Assembly: GCA_027306785.1 (NCBI GenBank)
Contig: DAHUZB010000005.1
Location: forward strand, 142,691 to 206,690
Direction of reading: 5' to 3'
Source: Vulcanimicrobiota bacterium
GTDB taxonomy: Bacteria; Vulcanimicrobiota; Vulcanimicrobiia; Vulcanimicrobiales; Vulcanimicrobiaceae
DNA: 64,000 nucleotides
The first letter of the stretch is position 1. Every line of letters begins with the position of its first letter. Of the stretch, positions 53,062-61,315 are shown one piece after another. Both the position numbers and the translations under genes were made by a program. Below the pieces are notes generated by a model. It saw only the letters and a list, made by a program, of their open reading frames with translations. It had not been told where the DNA came from and made no database searches.

Positions 53062-54573
53062 CTAGTGTTTGGCCTTCTCGAGCTCCGCGATCTGCTTGGA
53101 GATCTTGGTGTACTCGGGCGTGCCCTTACGGATCATCGGCAGCAGCCGCTTGTACGCGCCGACGGCCTTCTGCGGCTGTTTGGTGCGCTCGTAGGCTTGC
53201 GCGGCGACGTAGAGCAACTGCGGATTCTGATCCAAGAAGCCCTTGGCGTTGCCGTCGAGCACGTCGAAGATCTGCGAGGCTTCTTTGTAGTTCTTCATCT
53301 CGAAGTCGGCGCCCGCGATGCAGCCGAGCGTAACCGGACTGCGCTGAATCTGGAAGCTCTTGCTGCACGCGCTCTTCGCGTTCGCGTAGTCGCGCAGATA
53401 CGAGTATGCTTGGCCGAGCATCGCAAATGCCTGCGGATCGGCGTCGAGCGCGGTGAGGCGCTTGAGATAGCCGACGGCATCCTGCATTTTGCCCTGCTGC
53501 ATCGAGAACTGACCGAGCCGCGAGAGCGCGCCCGGATCGTTCTTGTCGATCGAGAGCGCCTGCAGCCACTCTTTCTGCGCGCTCACGAGATTCTTGCGCG
53601 CCGCCCAGTAGTCGCCGAACGCGAGGTAGAGCGAACCCTCTTTGGGATAGCGTGCGATGCCTTCGTCGAAGACACTCTCGGCCTGCGAGTACTTCTTCTC
53701 ACCCACGAAGTAGCTCGCTTTTTGCACGATGATCGACGCTTTCTGGGCATCGTCGGTCGCGGCGACGATCGCGTCGTCGTACGCGGCGGTCGCCTTTGCG
53801 TCGTCGTGCTGCGCGGCGTACTCGCTTGCGCGGAAGAGCAGCGCCTGCACGTCCTGCGGATCGAGCGCGAGCGCGCGTTCGATCGTTTGGATCGCCATCG
53901 GAATGTTGTTCTGCGCCGCGTAGGTCTGCGCGATGCGGAAGATCGGCTGCGAGTCCTTCGGTGCGAGCTTTGCCGCCTTCTCGAACTCGACGCGCGCGGG
54001 ATCGAACTTCTGCTCGGCCGCGAGCACGCCGCCGAGCATCAGGAGACTCGGCTCGTCGCCCTTGTTGAGCACGATGCTCCGGTTCGCGATGCGTTCGGCA
54101 TCGGTGAACCGGTTGGCGCGAACGTACAACTCGGTGAGCTGTCCGAGCACCGACTCGTTGCTGGGATCCAGATTCGCCGCTTGCTCGAGGTCGGAGATCG
54201 CCTGGTCGAGACGCCCCAGCTGCGCGAGCGCGTAGCCGTCGATGAGATAGACCTGCGCGGTCTTGTCGCCCATCTGCAGCAGACGCTGCGTGAGCGTCAC
54301 CGCGTAATCGGGACGGTTGATCCCGAGAAACTGACCGGCGAGCTCCGTCATGGCCTGCTGATCGTTCGGATTGGCCTTCAATTTGGCTTGAAGGCGCGGA
54401 ATCGCGACGCTGGGCGGCTCGGGGGTCGGCGTCGGCAGCGCCGACGGCGACGGCGACGGCGACGGCGTGGCCTTATGGCCGCCGAAGAGTCCCGCCTGAG
54501 CGGTCGGCGTCGTGAAGACGGCAGCCGCGACGAACGCGGCTGCCATCGTGAAGAGAAGGGCGAAACGTTTCAA
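53062..54573 (-). CDS. exported TPR-repeat protein
   Basis: 503 residues from ATG 54573. Signal peptide MKRFALLFTMAAAFVAAAVFTTPTAQA, a Ser/Pro-rich linker (TPSPSPSPSALPTPTPEPP), then about a dozen TPR units of ~34 residues (e.g. PSNESVLGQLTELYVRANRFTDAERIANRS, DPQDVQALLFRASEYAAQHDDAKATAAYDDAI). It is probably periplasmic and serves as a scaffold for envelope complexes, like BamD/PilF/YfgC-type proteins; no particular partner can be named. The deacetylase-like gene follows immediately. Confidence 0.85.
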   Translation of the reverse strand: MKRFALLFTMAAAFVAAAVFTTPTAQAGLFGGHKATPSPSPSPSALPTPTPEPPSVAIPRLQAKLKANPNDQQAMTELAGQFLGINRPDYAVTLTQRLLQMGDKTAQVYLIDGYALAQLGRLDQAISDLEQAANLDPSNESVLGQLTELYVRANRFTDAERIANRSIVLNKGDEPSLLMLGGVLAAEQKFDPARVEFEKAAKLAPKDSQPIFRIAQTYAAQNNIPMAIQTIERALALDPQDVQALLFRASEYAAQHDDAKATAAYDDAIVAATDDAQKASIIVQKASYFVGEKKYSQAESVFDEGIARYPKEGSLYLAFGDYWAARKNLVSAQKEWLQALSIDKNDPGALSRLGQFSMQQGKMQDAVGYLKRLTALDADPQAFAMLGQAYSYLRDYANAKSACSKSFQIQRSPVTLGCIAGADFEMKNYKEASQIFDVLDGNAKGFLDQNPQLLYVAAQAYERTKQPQKAVGAYKRLLPMIRKGTPEYTKISKQIAELEKAKH

Positions 54574-54597
54574 CGTACTCTGGATCCTAACTTGGCG

Positions 54598-55575
54598 TTA
54601 TGCTTTGGCCGCGGCCACGAGCTTCGTGAGTTCCGGCACGATCGCGAAGGCATCGCCCACGACCGTGAGATCCGAGAACTCGGCGATCGGTGCGGCGGCG
54701 TCTTTGTTGATCGCGACGATCGTACCCGAAGAACGCATCCCGACCTTGTGTTGTATCGCGCCCGAGATACCGACCGCGATGTAGAGGTTCGGGCTGACCG
54801 TCTTGCCGGTCTGACCGATCTGCAGGCTGTAGGGAACCCAGCCCGCATCCGCGGCGGCACGCGACGCGCCGACCGCGCCGCCGAACTCCTTGGCCAGCGG
54901 CTTGAGCATGGTTTCGAAGGGATCGGGTCCGCCGAGCCCGCGGCCGCCCGCGACGACCACCGGCGCTTCCTCGAGCGCGAGTTCCCCGGTGCCCTCTTCG
55001 ACATCGTTCTCGACGACGACGGCGTAGCTCTTTCCGACCGGCTTCTCGATCGGCTGCACGGCAGCCCCGGCGCCGCCCGCTTGCGCGGCGAAGGCGTTCG
55101 GGCGGATCGTGGCGATGCCGTAGGCGCCGCCCTTGAACGCGGCCGTGGTGATCGCGGCGCCGCCCATCTTCGGCATCACCGCTTCGACCTTGCCGCCTTC
55201 GATCTTGAAGTCGGTGGCGTCGGCGACGATACCCGCGCCCAGACGCGCGACCAGACGCCCCGCGACGTCTTTGCCGCCGAGCGTGTTGGCGACGAGGATC
55301 AGCGACGGTCCGACCGCCTTCGCGGCGGCGTCGAGATACTCGACGATCGGGTCGAGGAGAAAGCCGTCGACATCGGCGTCGTCGTTGACGTGCACGACGT
55401 CGAGCGGATAGCTCTTGAGCGTTTCGGCGAGCCGCGACGAGCCCGCGCCGACGACGACGGCGTGCGCCTTGCCGCCGAGCTGATCGGCGAGCTTGCGTGC
55501 GAGCGTCGCCATCTCGAACGTAACTTTGGGCGTGTTGCCCTGCTTGTGTTGGACGTAGACGATGACGTTTTGCAT
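54598..55575 (-). CDS. etfA: electron transfer flavoprotein subunit alpha
   Basis: 325 residues from ATG 55575, sharing one base with the etfB stop (TAATG). C-terminal FAD site VVAGGRGLGGPDPFETMLKPLAKEFGGAVGASRAAADAGW and QIGQTGKTVSPNLYIAVGISGAIQHKVGM are family hallmarks. It carries electrons from acyl-CoA or other dehydrogenases to the quinone pool via an ETF dehydrogenase, which is not in the window. With etfB it forms a heterodimer. The 24 bp to the next gene suggests the TPR and deacetylase genes may be in the same transcript. Confidence 0.96.
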   Translation of the reverse strand: MQNVIVYVQHKQGNTPKVTFEMATLARKLADQLGGKAHAVVVGAGSSRLAETLKSYPLDVVHVNDDADVDGFLLDPIVEYLDAAAKAVGPSLILVANTLGGKDVAGRLVARLGAGIVADATDFKIEGGKVEAVMPKMGGAAITTAAFKGGAYGIATIRPNAFAAQAGGAGAAVQPIEKPVGKSYAVVVENDVEEGTGELALEEAPVVVAGGRGLGGPDPFETMLKPLAKEFGGAVGASRAAADAGWVPYSLQIGQTGKTVSPNLYIAVGISGAIQHKVGMRSSGTIVAINKDAAAPIAEFSDLTVVGDAFAIVPELTKLVAAAKA

Positions 55576-56363
55576 TAGACGAGCTTCTTCTCTTTCAGGA
55601 AATCGAAGATGGCTTTAGCACCGGTCGCGCCGTCGGCGGCTTCGACCACGTTGCCCTTACCGCGCACGGGCGGCGGCGCGAACGACAGCAGTTCCGTCTT
55701 CGCACCGGCGGCACCGACGCTCTGATCCAATCCGAGGTCGGCGAGCGCCATCGCGGCGATCGTCTTTTTCTTGGCGCCCATGATGCCTTTGAGCGAAGCG
55801 TAGCGCGGCTCGCCGAAGGTAAGCGCGGTCGTCATGACCGTCGGCAGCGGAGCCTTGACGATCTGATAACCCGTGTCCGTCTCGCGCTCGATCTGCAGCT
55901 TGCCATCGGCAACATCGGCCTTGCGCGCGTTGGTAACGAGCGGCGTCTGCAGATACTCGGCGAGTGCTCCCGGTGTCGCGCCGGTGGAGCCGTCGTCGGA
56001 GAGTCCGCCGACGATCAGCAGGTCGAAGCCGACCTTTTTGAGCGCGTGGGCCATCGCGTAGGACGTTCCCCACACGTCGCTGCCTTCGAGACCGGCGTCG
56101 CTCAGCAGCACCGCATCGTCGGCACCCATCGCGAGCGCTTTGCGCAGCGTCTCTTTGAGCGATTCCGGCGCCATCGCGAAGACGGTGACCGTCGTGTCGC
56201 CGCCGATACGCTCCTTGAGTTGGAGCGCGGCTTCGAGCGCGTATTCGTCGTAAGGATTGAGCACCGTCTCGACGCCGGTGCGAACCAGGCGCTTCGTCGC
56301 GGGATCGATGCGTTTCTCGGCATTCGGATCCGGCACGAGCTTGACCGTAACCACGATCTTCAC
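55575..56363 (-). CDS. etfB: electron transfer flavoprotein subunit beta
   Basis: 262 residues from GTG 56363 (GGAGG upstream). Motifs: VKLVPDPNAEKRIDPATKRLVRTGVETVLNPYDEYALEAALQLKE, GADDAVLLSDAGLEGSD and VVGGLSDDGSTGATPGALAEYL, typical of EtfB with the AMP-binding loop. It pairs with EtfA. A short AT-rich inverted repeat lies ~85 bp upstream. Confidence 0.96.
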   Translation of the reverse strand: MKIVVTVKLVPDPNAEKRIDPATKRLVRTGVETVLNPYDEYALEAALQLKERIGGDTTVTVFAMAPESLKETLRKALAMGADDAVLLSDAGLEGSDVWGTSYAMAHALKKVGFDLLIVGGLSDDGSTGATPGALAEYLQTPLVTNARKADVADGKLQIERETDTGYQIVKAPLPTVMTTALTFGEPRYASLKGIMGAKKKTIAAMALADLGLDQSVGAAGAKTELLSFAPPPVRGKGNVVEAADGATGAKAIFDFLKEKKLV

Positions 56364-56446
56364 GTGGGGCCTTGACCTCCTCTAACGTGGGGCGGAACCC
56401 GGCGCTATTGGGGTTCGGCAAGACCGACCCCTGCCCGGGCAATACC

Positions 56447-56462
56447 TGATATTTTTATCAGA
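56447..56462 (-). promoter_or_regulatory. inverted repeat upstream of etfBA
   Basis: CTGATA-TTTT-TATCAG, the only AT-rich patch in the 149-bp gap before etfB. It may be an operator or a -10-like region of the etfBA promoter; there is no specific match to a known regulator. Confidence 0.4.
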
Positions 56463-56512
56463 TCGCCGGAGCCGGGTCCACCCGTTGTATCGCAGGAAGC
56501 CTGCCGGGCTCC

Positions 56513-57364
56513 TCAGCGCAGCTGCAGCCCGAAGCCGATCCCCAGGTAGTGGAAGCGTAGGGCGGGATCGCCGATCAGCGACTGGCCGAGCTCCACGTCG
56601 AGCTCGAAGCGGGTGCCCAGCAGCTTCTGGATACCGCCGTCCACGAACGCGCGCCCGCCTTGATCCGGGGCGAGCTTCGAGGCGTAGACGTACTCGCCGT
56701 AGAGCTGGGTGGCGTTCGATAGCTGCTTGGTCACCACAAACGAGGGCTCGAAGAGCCCGTAGCGGCCGCGCCGACCGGCGGCGTCGTAACCGCTCGCCGA
56801 TTGCATCGCAAGCGTCGTCCCGAGGCCCACCGTGTCGGTGAGCGCGTAGGCGACATCGAGGTTCAGCGTCTCGGTCGCGCCGCCCGCGGTGAAGCCCGGC
56901 GTGCCGTTCGGGGTGGTGTAGAGGCCGTCGATGCCGATCGTCGTCTTGCCGTGCGGCGCGAACTCGTACTTCACGCCGAGGCCGCCGTCGGAATAGCCCT
57001 GCGTGCGCGTGAGCCCGCCCGCGCCGTCGGGAGCGGCAACGCGATTGTAGTACGGCCCGATCAGGTCGAACTCGAAGCGCGGCGCGACCCCGTAGCGGAT
57101 GAAGCTCTGCGGATATTCATCGAGATACGACGAGCCGTGCTCGTTGGTACCGTTGATCTGCGACTGGTAGCCCTCTTCGAGCACGATCGTCCCCGGCGCC
57201 ACCGCGCACGCGCTGTAGCCGACGGTCGGGCGATTCAACGTCGCGAGCAGGCGCGTCGGCCCACCGCACGGGTCTGCGGTAGCAGCGGGCGTCGCGCGCG
57301 GCGCGGGCGTGGCGGTCGGCTTCGCCGCGGCGAGCGTGGCGGCGAGTGCGAAGACGGCGATCAT
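56513..57364 (-). CDS. outer-membrane beta-barrel, transporter type (phenol-degradation MetA-like)
   Basis: 283 residues. Signal peptide MIAVFALAATLAAAKPTA. After a short linker, alternating strands (SFIRYGVAPRFEFDLIGPYYNRV, GGLGVKYEFAPHGKTTIGIDGLYTTP, LNLDVAYALTDTVGLGTTLAMQ, LYGEYVYASKL, LRFHYLGIGFGLQLR) fit the PF13557-like 'MetA-pathway of phenol degradation, putative transporter' family. Starts at ATG 57364. The next gene on this strand is the OYE flavoprotein, 37 bp away. Confidence 0.8.
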   Translation of the reverse strand: MIAVFALAATLAAAKPTATPAPRATPAATADPCGGPTRLLATLNRPTVGYSACAVAPGTIVLEEGYQSQINGTNEHGSSYLDEYPQSFIRYGVAPRFEFDLIGPYYNRVAAPDGAGGLTRTQGYSDGGLGVKYEFAPHGKTTIGIDGLYTTPNGTPGFTAGGATETLNLDVAYALTDTVGLGTTLAMQSASGYDAAGRRGRYGLFEPSFVVTKQLSNATQLYGEYVYASKLAPDQGGRAFVDGGIQKLLGTRFELDVELGQSLIGDPALRFHYLGIGFGLQLR

Positions 57365-57401
57365 GCGGTTGACTTAGGCGTGCCTAAAACGATCTCCGCC
57401 G

Positions 57402-58475
57402 TCACGGGCGGTGCGTCTTGCGGCCGCGGGCGTATTGGTCGGGCACGAAGGCATCGGCGCCGAGGGCATCGGCGGCATCCCAGACCCAACGCGGATCGCG
57501 GATGAATCCGCGTGCGAGCGCGACGAAATCGGCGTCGCCGTTCGCCACGATCGTTTCGGCCTGCTGCGGATCGGTGATCGCGCCCACCGTCATCGTCACG
57601 ATGCCCGTCGCTTCGCGGATCGCCTTCGAGAACGGCACTTGATAGCCGGGTCCGACCGCGATCTTCTGCTCGTGCGAGAGTCCGCCCGACGACACATCGA
57701 TAAAATCGCACCCGCGCTTCTTGAGTTCGTGCGCGAAGACGATCGACTCGTCGAGATTCCAGCCGCCGTCGACCCAATCGGTCGCGGAGATGCGCACGCC
57801 GAGCGGTTTGTGCTCCGGCCAAACGGCACGCACCGCGTCGAAGAGTTCGAGCGGAAAGCGCATGCGATTCTCGAGCGATCCGCCGTACGCGTCGGTGCGC
57901 TGATTCGAGAGCGGCGAGAGGAACTGGTGCGCGAGGTAGCCGTGCGCAAAGTGCAGTTCGATCGTGTCGAGATCGAGGCGCTGCGATCGCGGCGCCGCGG
58001 CGACGAAATCGCGGCGAATCTTTTCCAATCCGGCGTCGTCGAGCGCGCGCGGCGTCGCGTAGCCGTGGTACGCGATCGCCGACGGCGCGACCGTCTCGTA
58101 GGCGTGCGCGCCGCTCGCGGCGCCGCCGCCCTCCCACGGAGGCGTGGTGGAACCTTTGCGCCCGGCGTGGGCCAGCTGCGCGCCGATCTTCGCCCGCGTC
58201 CACCGCCGCACGAAGGCGACGACGCGCGCGATGGCCGCTTCGTTCTCGTCGCTGTAGAGGCCGAGGTCGCGATCGGTGATGCGCCCTTCGGGGCTCACGT
58301 GCGTGGCCTCGAAGAGCACGAGGCCGGGTCCGCTCAAGGCAAAATGCCCGAGGTTGACGACGTGCCAATCGTTGGCATTCCCGTCGGTCGACGAGTACTG
58401 GCACATCGGCGAGACGACGATCCGATTTTCGAAGTCGACGCCGCGCAGGGAGATCGGGGAGAACAGCTTGCTCAC
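57402..58475 (-). CDS. Old-Yellow-Enzyme family NAD(P)H dehydrogenase (YqjM/NamA-like)
   Basis: 357 residues from GTG 58475; an open upstream extension to 58607 runs into the divergent gene and was excluded. TIM-barrel FMN motifs: LFSPISLRGVDFENRIVVSPMCQYSS (with the Cys of YqjM-type enzymes), HAGRKGS, IELHFAHGYLAHQFLSPLSNQRTDAYGGSLENRMRFPLE and FVALARGFIRDPRW. It reduces activated alkenes or quinones. It lies head-to-head with paiB, 65 bp apart. Confidence 0.93.
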   Translation of the reverse strand: MSKLFSPISLRGVDFENRIVVSPMCQYSSTDGNANDWHVVNLGHFALSGPGLVLFEATHVSPEGRITDRDLGLYSDENEAAIARVVAFVRRWTRAKIGAQLAHAGRKGSTTPPWEGGGAASGAHAYETVAPSAIAYHGYATPRALDDAGLEKIRRDFVAAAPRSQRLDLDTIELHFAHGYLAHQFLSPLSNQRTDAYGGSLENRMRFPLELFDAVRAVWPEHKPLGVRISATDWVDGGWNLDESIVFAHELKKRGCDFIDVSSGGLSHEQKIAVGPGYQVPFSKAIREATGIVTMTVGAITDPQQAETIVANGDADFVALARGFIRDPRWVWDAADALGADAFVPDQYARGRKTHRP

Positions 58476-58540
58476 GCTCCCCCAGGACCGGTGCGGCGAC
58501 GGCGGAGTTGCGGCAGCGAAGCCGAACGCGGTCTCGAGAA

Positions 58541-59179
58541 ATGACCTATCGTCCGCCGTATTTCCGGGTCGACGACCGCGACGCGCTGCTGCCGCTGATG
58601 CGAGCACACACGCTTGCGACGTTCGTCACGAGCGGTGCGGGCGGCTTGCAGCTCACGCATCTTCCGCTGCATGCGGCGATCGACGGGGAGACGCTGTGGC
58701 TGCGCGGGCACGTCGCTCGCGCGAATCCGCAGTGGCGTACGCCCGCGAGCGAAGCGGCGGCGATCTACCGCATCGCCGATCACTACATCTCCCCGACCTG
58801 GTACGCATCGAAGCGCACCGATCCGCGCACGGTACCCACCTTCGACTACGTGGCGATCGAGGCGCGCGGACCGATCGCGTACGTGCACGAACCGGATCGA
58901 TTGGAAGCGATCGTGCGCGCGCTCACCGAGGAGCACGAGGCGCAGGTCAACGGAGCATGGTCGATCGACGACGCGCCGCGCGATTACATCGAGACCGAGT
59001 TGCGCGCGATCGTCGGCGTGGAGATGCGCGTCGAAACGTTGATCGGCACATTCAAACTCCACCAGCATCATTCGCCCGAGAATATCGCGAGTACCGTGCA
59101 CGCACTCGAAGCGCTGGGAACGCCCGCGGCGCTCGCGCTCGCGCGCTTCATGCGCCCCCCTTCGACAGGCTCAGGATGA
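58541..59179 (+). CDS. PaiB-type FMN-binding protein
   Basis: 212 residues from ATG 58541. PaiB family core: YRPPYFRVDDRDALLPLMRAHTLATFVTSGAGGLQLTHLPLHA, ISPTWYASKR and VPTFDYVAIEARG, a split-barrel flavin-reductase-like fold. PaiB was reported to repress sporulation and protease genes in Bacillus; enzymatic roles are also likely. Its last residues (PPSTGSG) are read from an intergenic repeat, so the original C-terminus may have been altered. Divergent from the OYE gene. Confidence 0.88.
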   Translation: MTYRPPYFRVDDRDALLPLMRAHTLATFVTSGAGGLQLTHLPLHAAIDGETLWLRGHVARANPQWRTPASEAAAIYRIADHYISPTWYASKRTDPRTVPTFDYVAIEARGPIAYVHEPDRLEAIVRALTEEHEAQVNGAWSIDDAPRDYIETELRAIVGVEMRVETLIGTFKLHQHHSPENIASTVHALEALGTPAALALARFMRPPSTGSG

Positions 59180-59280
59180 CACACCGGGGTCAGGATGACA
59201 CGACAAGCTCAGGGTGACACACCAGGCTCAGGGTGCCCTTCGACAAGCTCAGGGTGACACGCCAGGCTCAGGGTGACACG
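59159..59280. repeat. intergenic repeat patch of CTTCGACAAGCTCAGGGTGACAC type
   Basis: Three to five imperfect copies of CTTCGACAAGCTCAGG and TCAGGGTGACAC occur back to back between paiB and tRNA-Leu. Such CGACAAGCTCAGG-type elements are dispersed in many high-GC environmental genomes. No protein coding is apparent; the first copy supplies the paiB stop. Confidence 0.8.
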
Positions 59281-59285
59281 GGGTG

Positions 59286-59369
59286 TGGGACGAGCGGGGA
59301 TCGAACCCGCATGCTCTCACGAGCGGCAAATTTTAAGTCTGCTGTGTCTGCCAGTTCCACCACCGTCCC
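59286..59369 (-). tRNA. tRNA-Leu (anticodon TAA)
   Basis: 84-nt cloverleaf on the minus strand with acceptor GGGACGG/TCGTCCC, D-arm TGGAACTGGCAGACA, anticodon loop CTTAAAA (TAA), a long variable arm typical of Leu and T-arm CGGGTTCGATCCCCG. The discriminator is A; CCA is not encoded (next bases CA-CC). Confidence 0.94.
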
Positions 59370-59382
59370 GCGGTGAACGCGT

Positions 59383-59625
59383 CTACTGTCGGTAGTGTTC
59401 GACCGTATCCGCGGAGCGCATCTTCGCGATATCCGGATCTTGTCCGGCATCGCGGCGGGCACGCCGCTGACGCAGCAGATCGTAGTAGCGGTCCAGCTGA
59501 ACCGCGACGGCGTCGAGACGCGTCTTGTCATCGGCGCTGAGATGTCCCGCCTCGCCGTGCTCGAGCAGGCGGTGTTCTTCGGCAACGAGCGACTCGATGT
59601 GCTCGTGGATTCCCTGATCGTTCAT
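59383..59625 (-). CDS. DUF2630 family protein
   Basis: 80 residues from ATG 59625. It is a short helical protein: HEHIESLVAEEHRLLEHG, LDAVAVQLDRYYDLLRQRRARRDAGQDP, as in the DUF2630 family. Function unknown; it is common in actinobacteria. It lies 13 bp from tRNA-Leu and 47 bp after the Ppx/GppA gene on the same strand. Confidence 0.88.
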   Translation of the reverse strand: MNDQGIHEHIESLVAEEHRLLEHGEAGHLSADDKTRLDAVAVQLDRYYDLLRQRRARRDAGQDPDIAKMRSADTVEHYRQ

Positions 59626-59672
59626 GCCGGTTGCTCCGGGAACCGATTGCGCGCGTCCTGCCGCCGCGGGCG

Positions 59673-60617
59673 TCAGTGCGGGATCGCGTGCGCCGCGATG
59701 GGATGCCGATCGCGCTCGGCGAGCAGATAACCGAGCAGGAGATCGGCGGTGGTCGCGACCGCGCGATCGGTGCCGACCAGATCGAGCACGGTCTCGAGCA
59801 CGATGATTCCGGCGGGCAAAATATCGGCTCGCTGCGGCTTCATCCCCGGTACGTCTTTGCGCTCTTTGTATGAGAGCGCGCAGAGACGCACGAGCGCGCG
59901 CTGAAGATCGGTGCGGGTGAGTTCGTAGCGGTCGATCTTCGTCTTCTTGCCGCGCACGAGCGCAGCAGCCGTGGTCGCGGATCCGCCGACGAACGCCAGA
60001 CGCTCGACGGGGGGAAAGTCGGCGATCGGTGCGAGCGCTTCGCGCGCGATCGCCCGCGCCCGCTCGATCGTGTCGAGATCGACCACACCGTCGCGCCCCG
60101 CGAGTACCGGCACCGCTTCCGTAAGCCGCACCGCGCCGATCTCGCACGAGATCGTGCGCGCCGGCACCGGTGCGGAGCCGATCGCGTACTCGGTGCTGCC
60201 GCCCCCGGTATCGATCACGCCGACCTCGCCGCCGTGCAACGGGCCGAGCGCGGAGATCGCGCCGCGATACGATGCGGTCGCCTCCTCATCGCCCGAGAGC
60301 ACGTGCACGGGCACCCCGATCAGCTTACGCACGTCGTCGGTGAACTGCGGTCCGTTCTCCGCGCGACGCACGGCGCTCGTTGCAATGGCGAAGAGTTTGA
60401 CGTAATGCCCGCGCACGGCTCGCAGATGCGATTTGACCGCATCGAGCGTGCGCGCCATCGGTTCGATACCCAGGTTGCCGCTCTCGCGCAAGCCCTCGCC
60501 GATGCGCGTGCCGATCGAGCGCGCGAGATCGACATGCGGCGTCTCCGGTGCCATATCGGCGAGCAGGACGCGCGTCGAGTTCGTACCGATCGAGATGATG
60601 GCGTAGTGTTTGCTCAA
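59673..60617 (-). CDS. Ppx/GppA-family phosphatase, short form
   Basis: 314 residues from TTG 60617 (the only start that keeps the ASKHA strand IISIGTNSTRVLLAD). GVIDTGGGSTEYAIG is the second phosphate-binding loop and FVGGSATTAAA is the third. It contains only the two actin-like domains (no C-terminal HD-like part), as in short exopolyphosphatases or pppGpp phosphatases. Cytosolic; a role in polyphosphate/stringent metabolism is inferred from the family. Confidence 0.92.
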   Translation of the reverse strand: MSKHYAIISIGTNSTRVLLADMAPETPHVDLARSIGTRIGEGLRESGNLGIEPMARTLDAVKSHLRAVRGHYVKLFAIATSAVRRAENGPQFTDDVRKLIGVPVHVLSGDEEATASYRGAISALGPLHGGEVGVIDTGGGSTEYAIGSAPVPARTISCEIGAVRLTEAVPVLAGRDGVVDLDTIERARAIAREALAPIADFPPVERLAFVGGSATTAAALVRGKKTKIDRYELTRTDLQRALVRLCALSYKERKDVPGMKPQRADILPAGIIVLETVLDLVGTDRAVATTADLLLGYLLAERDRHPIAAHAIPH

Positions 60618-60632
60618 GGGGCGAGTTCTTCG

Positions 60633-60998
60633 CTACCGGTCGTCGTTCTGCTTCGAGGAAAAAAACGACGCGCGTTTTTTCTTGTGCAGAAAGTGACGCT
60701 CGTGCGCGGGCACGCCGTCGGCGTCGTTCTCCCACGCTTGCGTGCTCTTGAAGAACTCCGCGATCTGCGCTTCGAGTTCGGGCTCGGCGATCTGCGGCGC
60801 GAGCGTGACCATCGCGCGGCGACCGCCCGGATGGCGCACGAAGCTCAGGGCCTTGTGGGTGCTGCAAGCGCGCTCGTACTGCGCGCGATGCGCCTCGACA
60901 TCGCCCGCCGGCGCGCTCGCGAGCTCACCCGATTCCAGGCGCACGGCCGCGCCGTAGGCGTTGAGGTTGATGACGAAGCCGCGAACCGTCTCGCTCAC
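60633..60998 (-). CDS. small S1/OB-fold-like protein, basic C-terminus
   Basis: 121 residues. The N-terminal GFVINLNAYGAAVRLESGELASAP is like an S1-type strand pattern. The C-terminal HKKKRASFFSSKQNDDR is strongly basic. No closer family recognised; RNA binding is a guess. Its start overlaps the FtsB/DivIC-like stop by 4 bp and it lies 15 bp before the Ppx gene, so it belongs to the long accDA operon. Confidence 0.6.
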   Translation of the reverse strand: MSETVRGFVINLNAYGAAVRLESGELASAPAGDVEAHRAQYERACSTHKALSFVRHPGGRRAMVTLAPQIAEPELEAQIAEFFKSTQAWENDADGVPAHERHFLHKKKRASFFSSKQNDDR

Positions 60999-61315
60999 GG
61001 ACCCGACGACGGCGCGGGGCTCACGAAGATCAACGCCTCGTCCTTGCGAACCAGACGCAGCCGCTCGTGGATCTCGGGGATCGCCCCCTCGGGGTCTTCC
61101 AGACGCCGCAACGTACGCCGCTGAACATCGCGGCGGGCTTCCAGGTGCGCGATATCGGTATTCGTCGCCGAAAGCTCGCGCGCAAGCGCCACGTTCTGCT
61201 CGATCACGCGGGCGAATTGGATGCCGACGAGGATGAAGACCAAGAGCGCGACCGCGGTCGCAGTAACGCGACCCGCAAGTCGAACCAGGAGCGGTGCGCG
61301 CGAGCGACGCTTCAC
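60995..61315 (-). CDS. FtsB/DivIC-like septum formation protein
   Basis: 106 residues from GTG 61315, overlapping the accA stop (GTGA). Short basic N-terminus, one transmembrane helix (VTATAVALLVFILVGIQFA), then a coiled coil (NVALARELSATNTDIAHLEARRDVQRRTLRRLEDPEGAIPEIHERLRLVRKDEAL). This layout is that of FtsB/DivIC, part of the divisome. The conserved loop after the coil (EIHERLRLVRKDEAL) matches the family. Confidence 0.85.
   Translation of the reverse strand: MKRRSRAPLLVRLAGRVTATAVALLVFILVGIQFARVIEQNVALARELSATNTDIAHLEARRDVQRRTLRRLEDPEGAIPEIHERLRLVRKDEALIFVSPAPSSGP

Noticed and set aside
53047..55578. 843-codon open frame on the + strand opposite the TPR and etfA genes
   Set aside because: It is antisense to two clear genes, very Arg-rich, with no domain; long antisense frames are expected at this GC.
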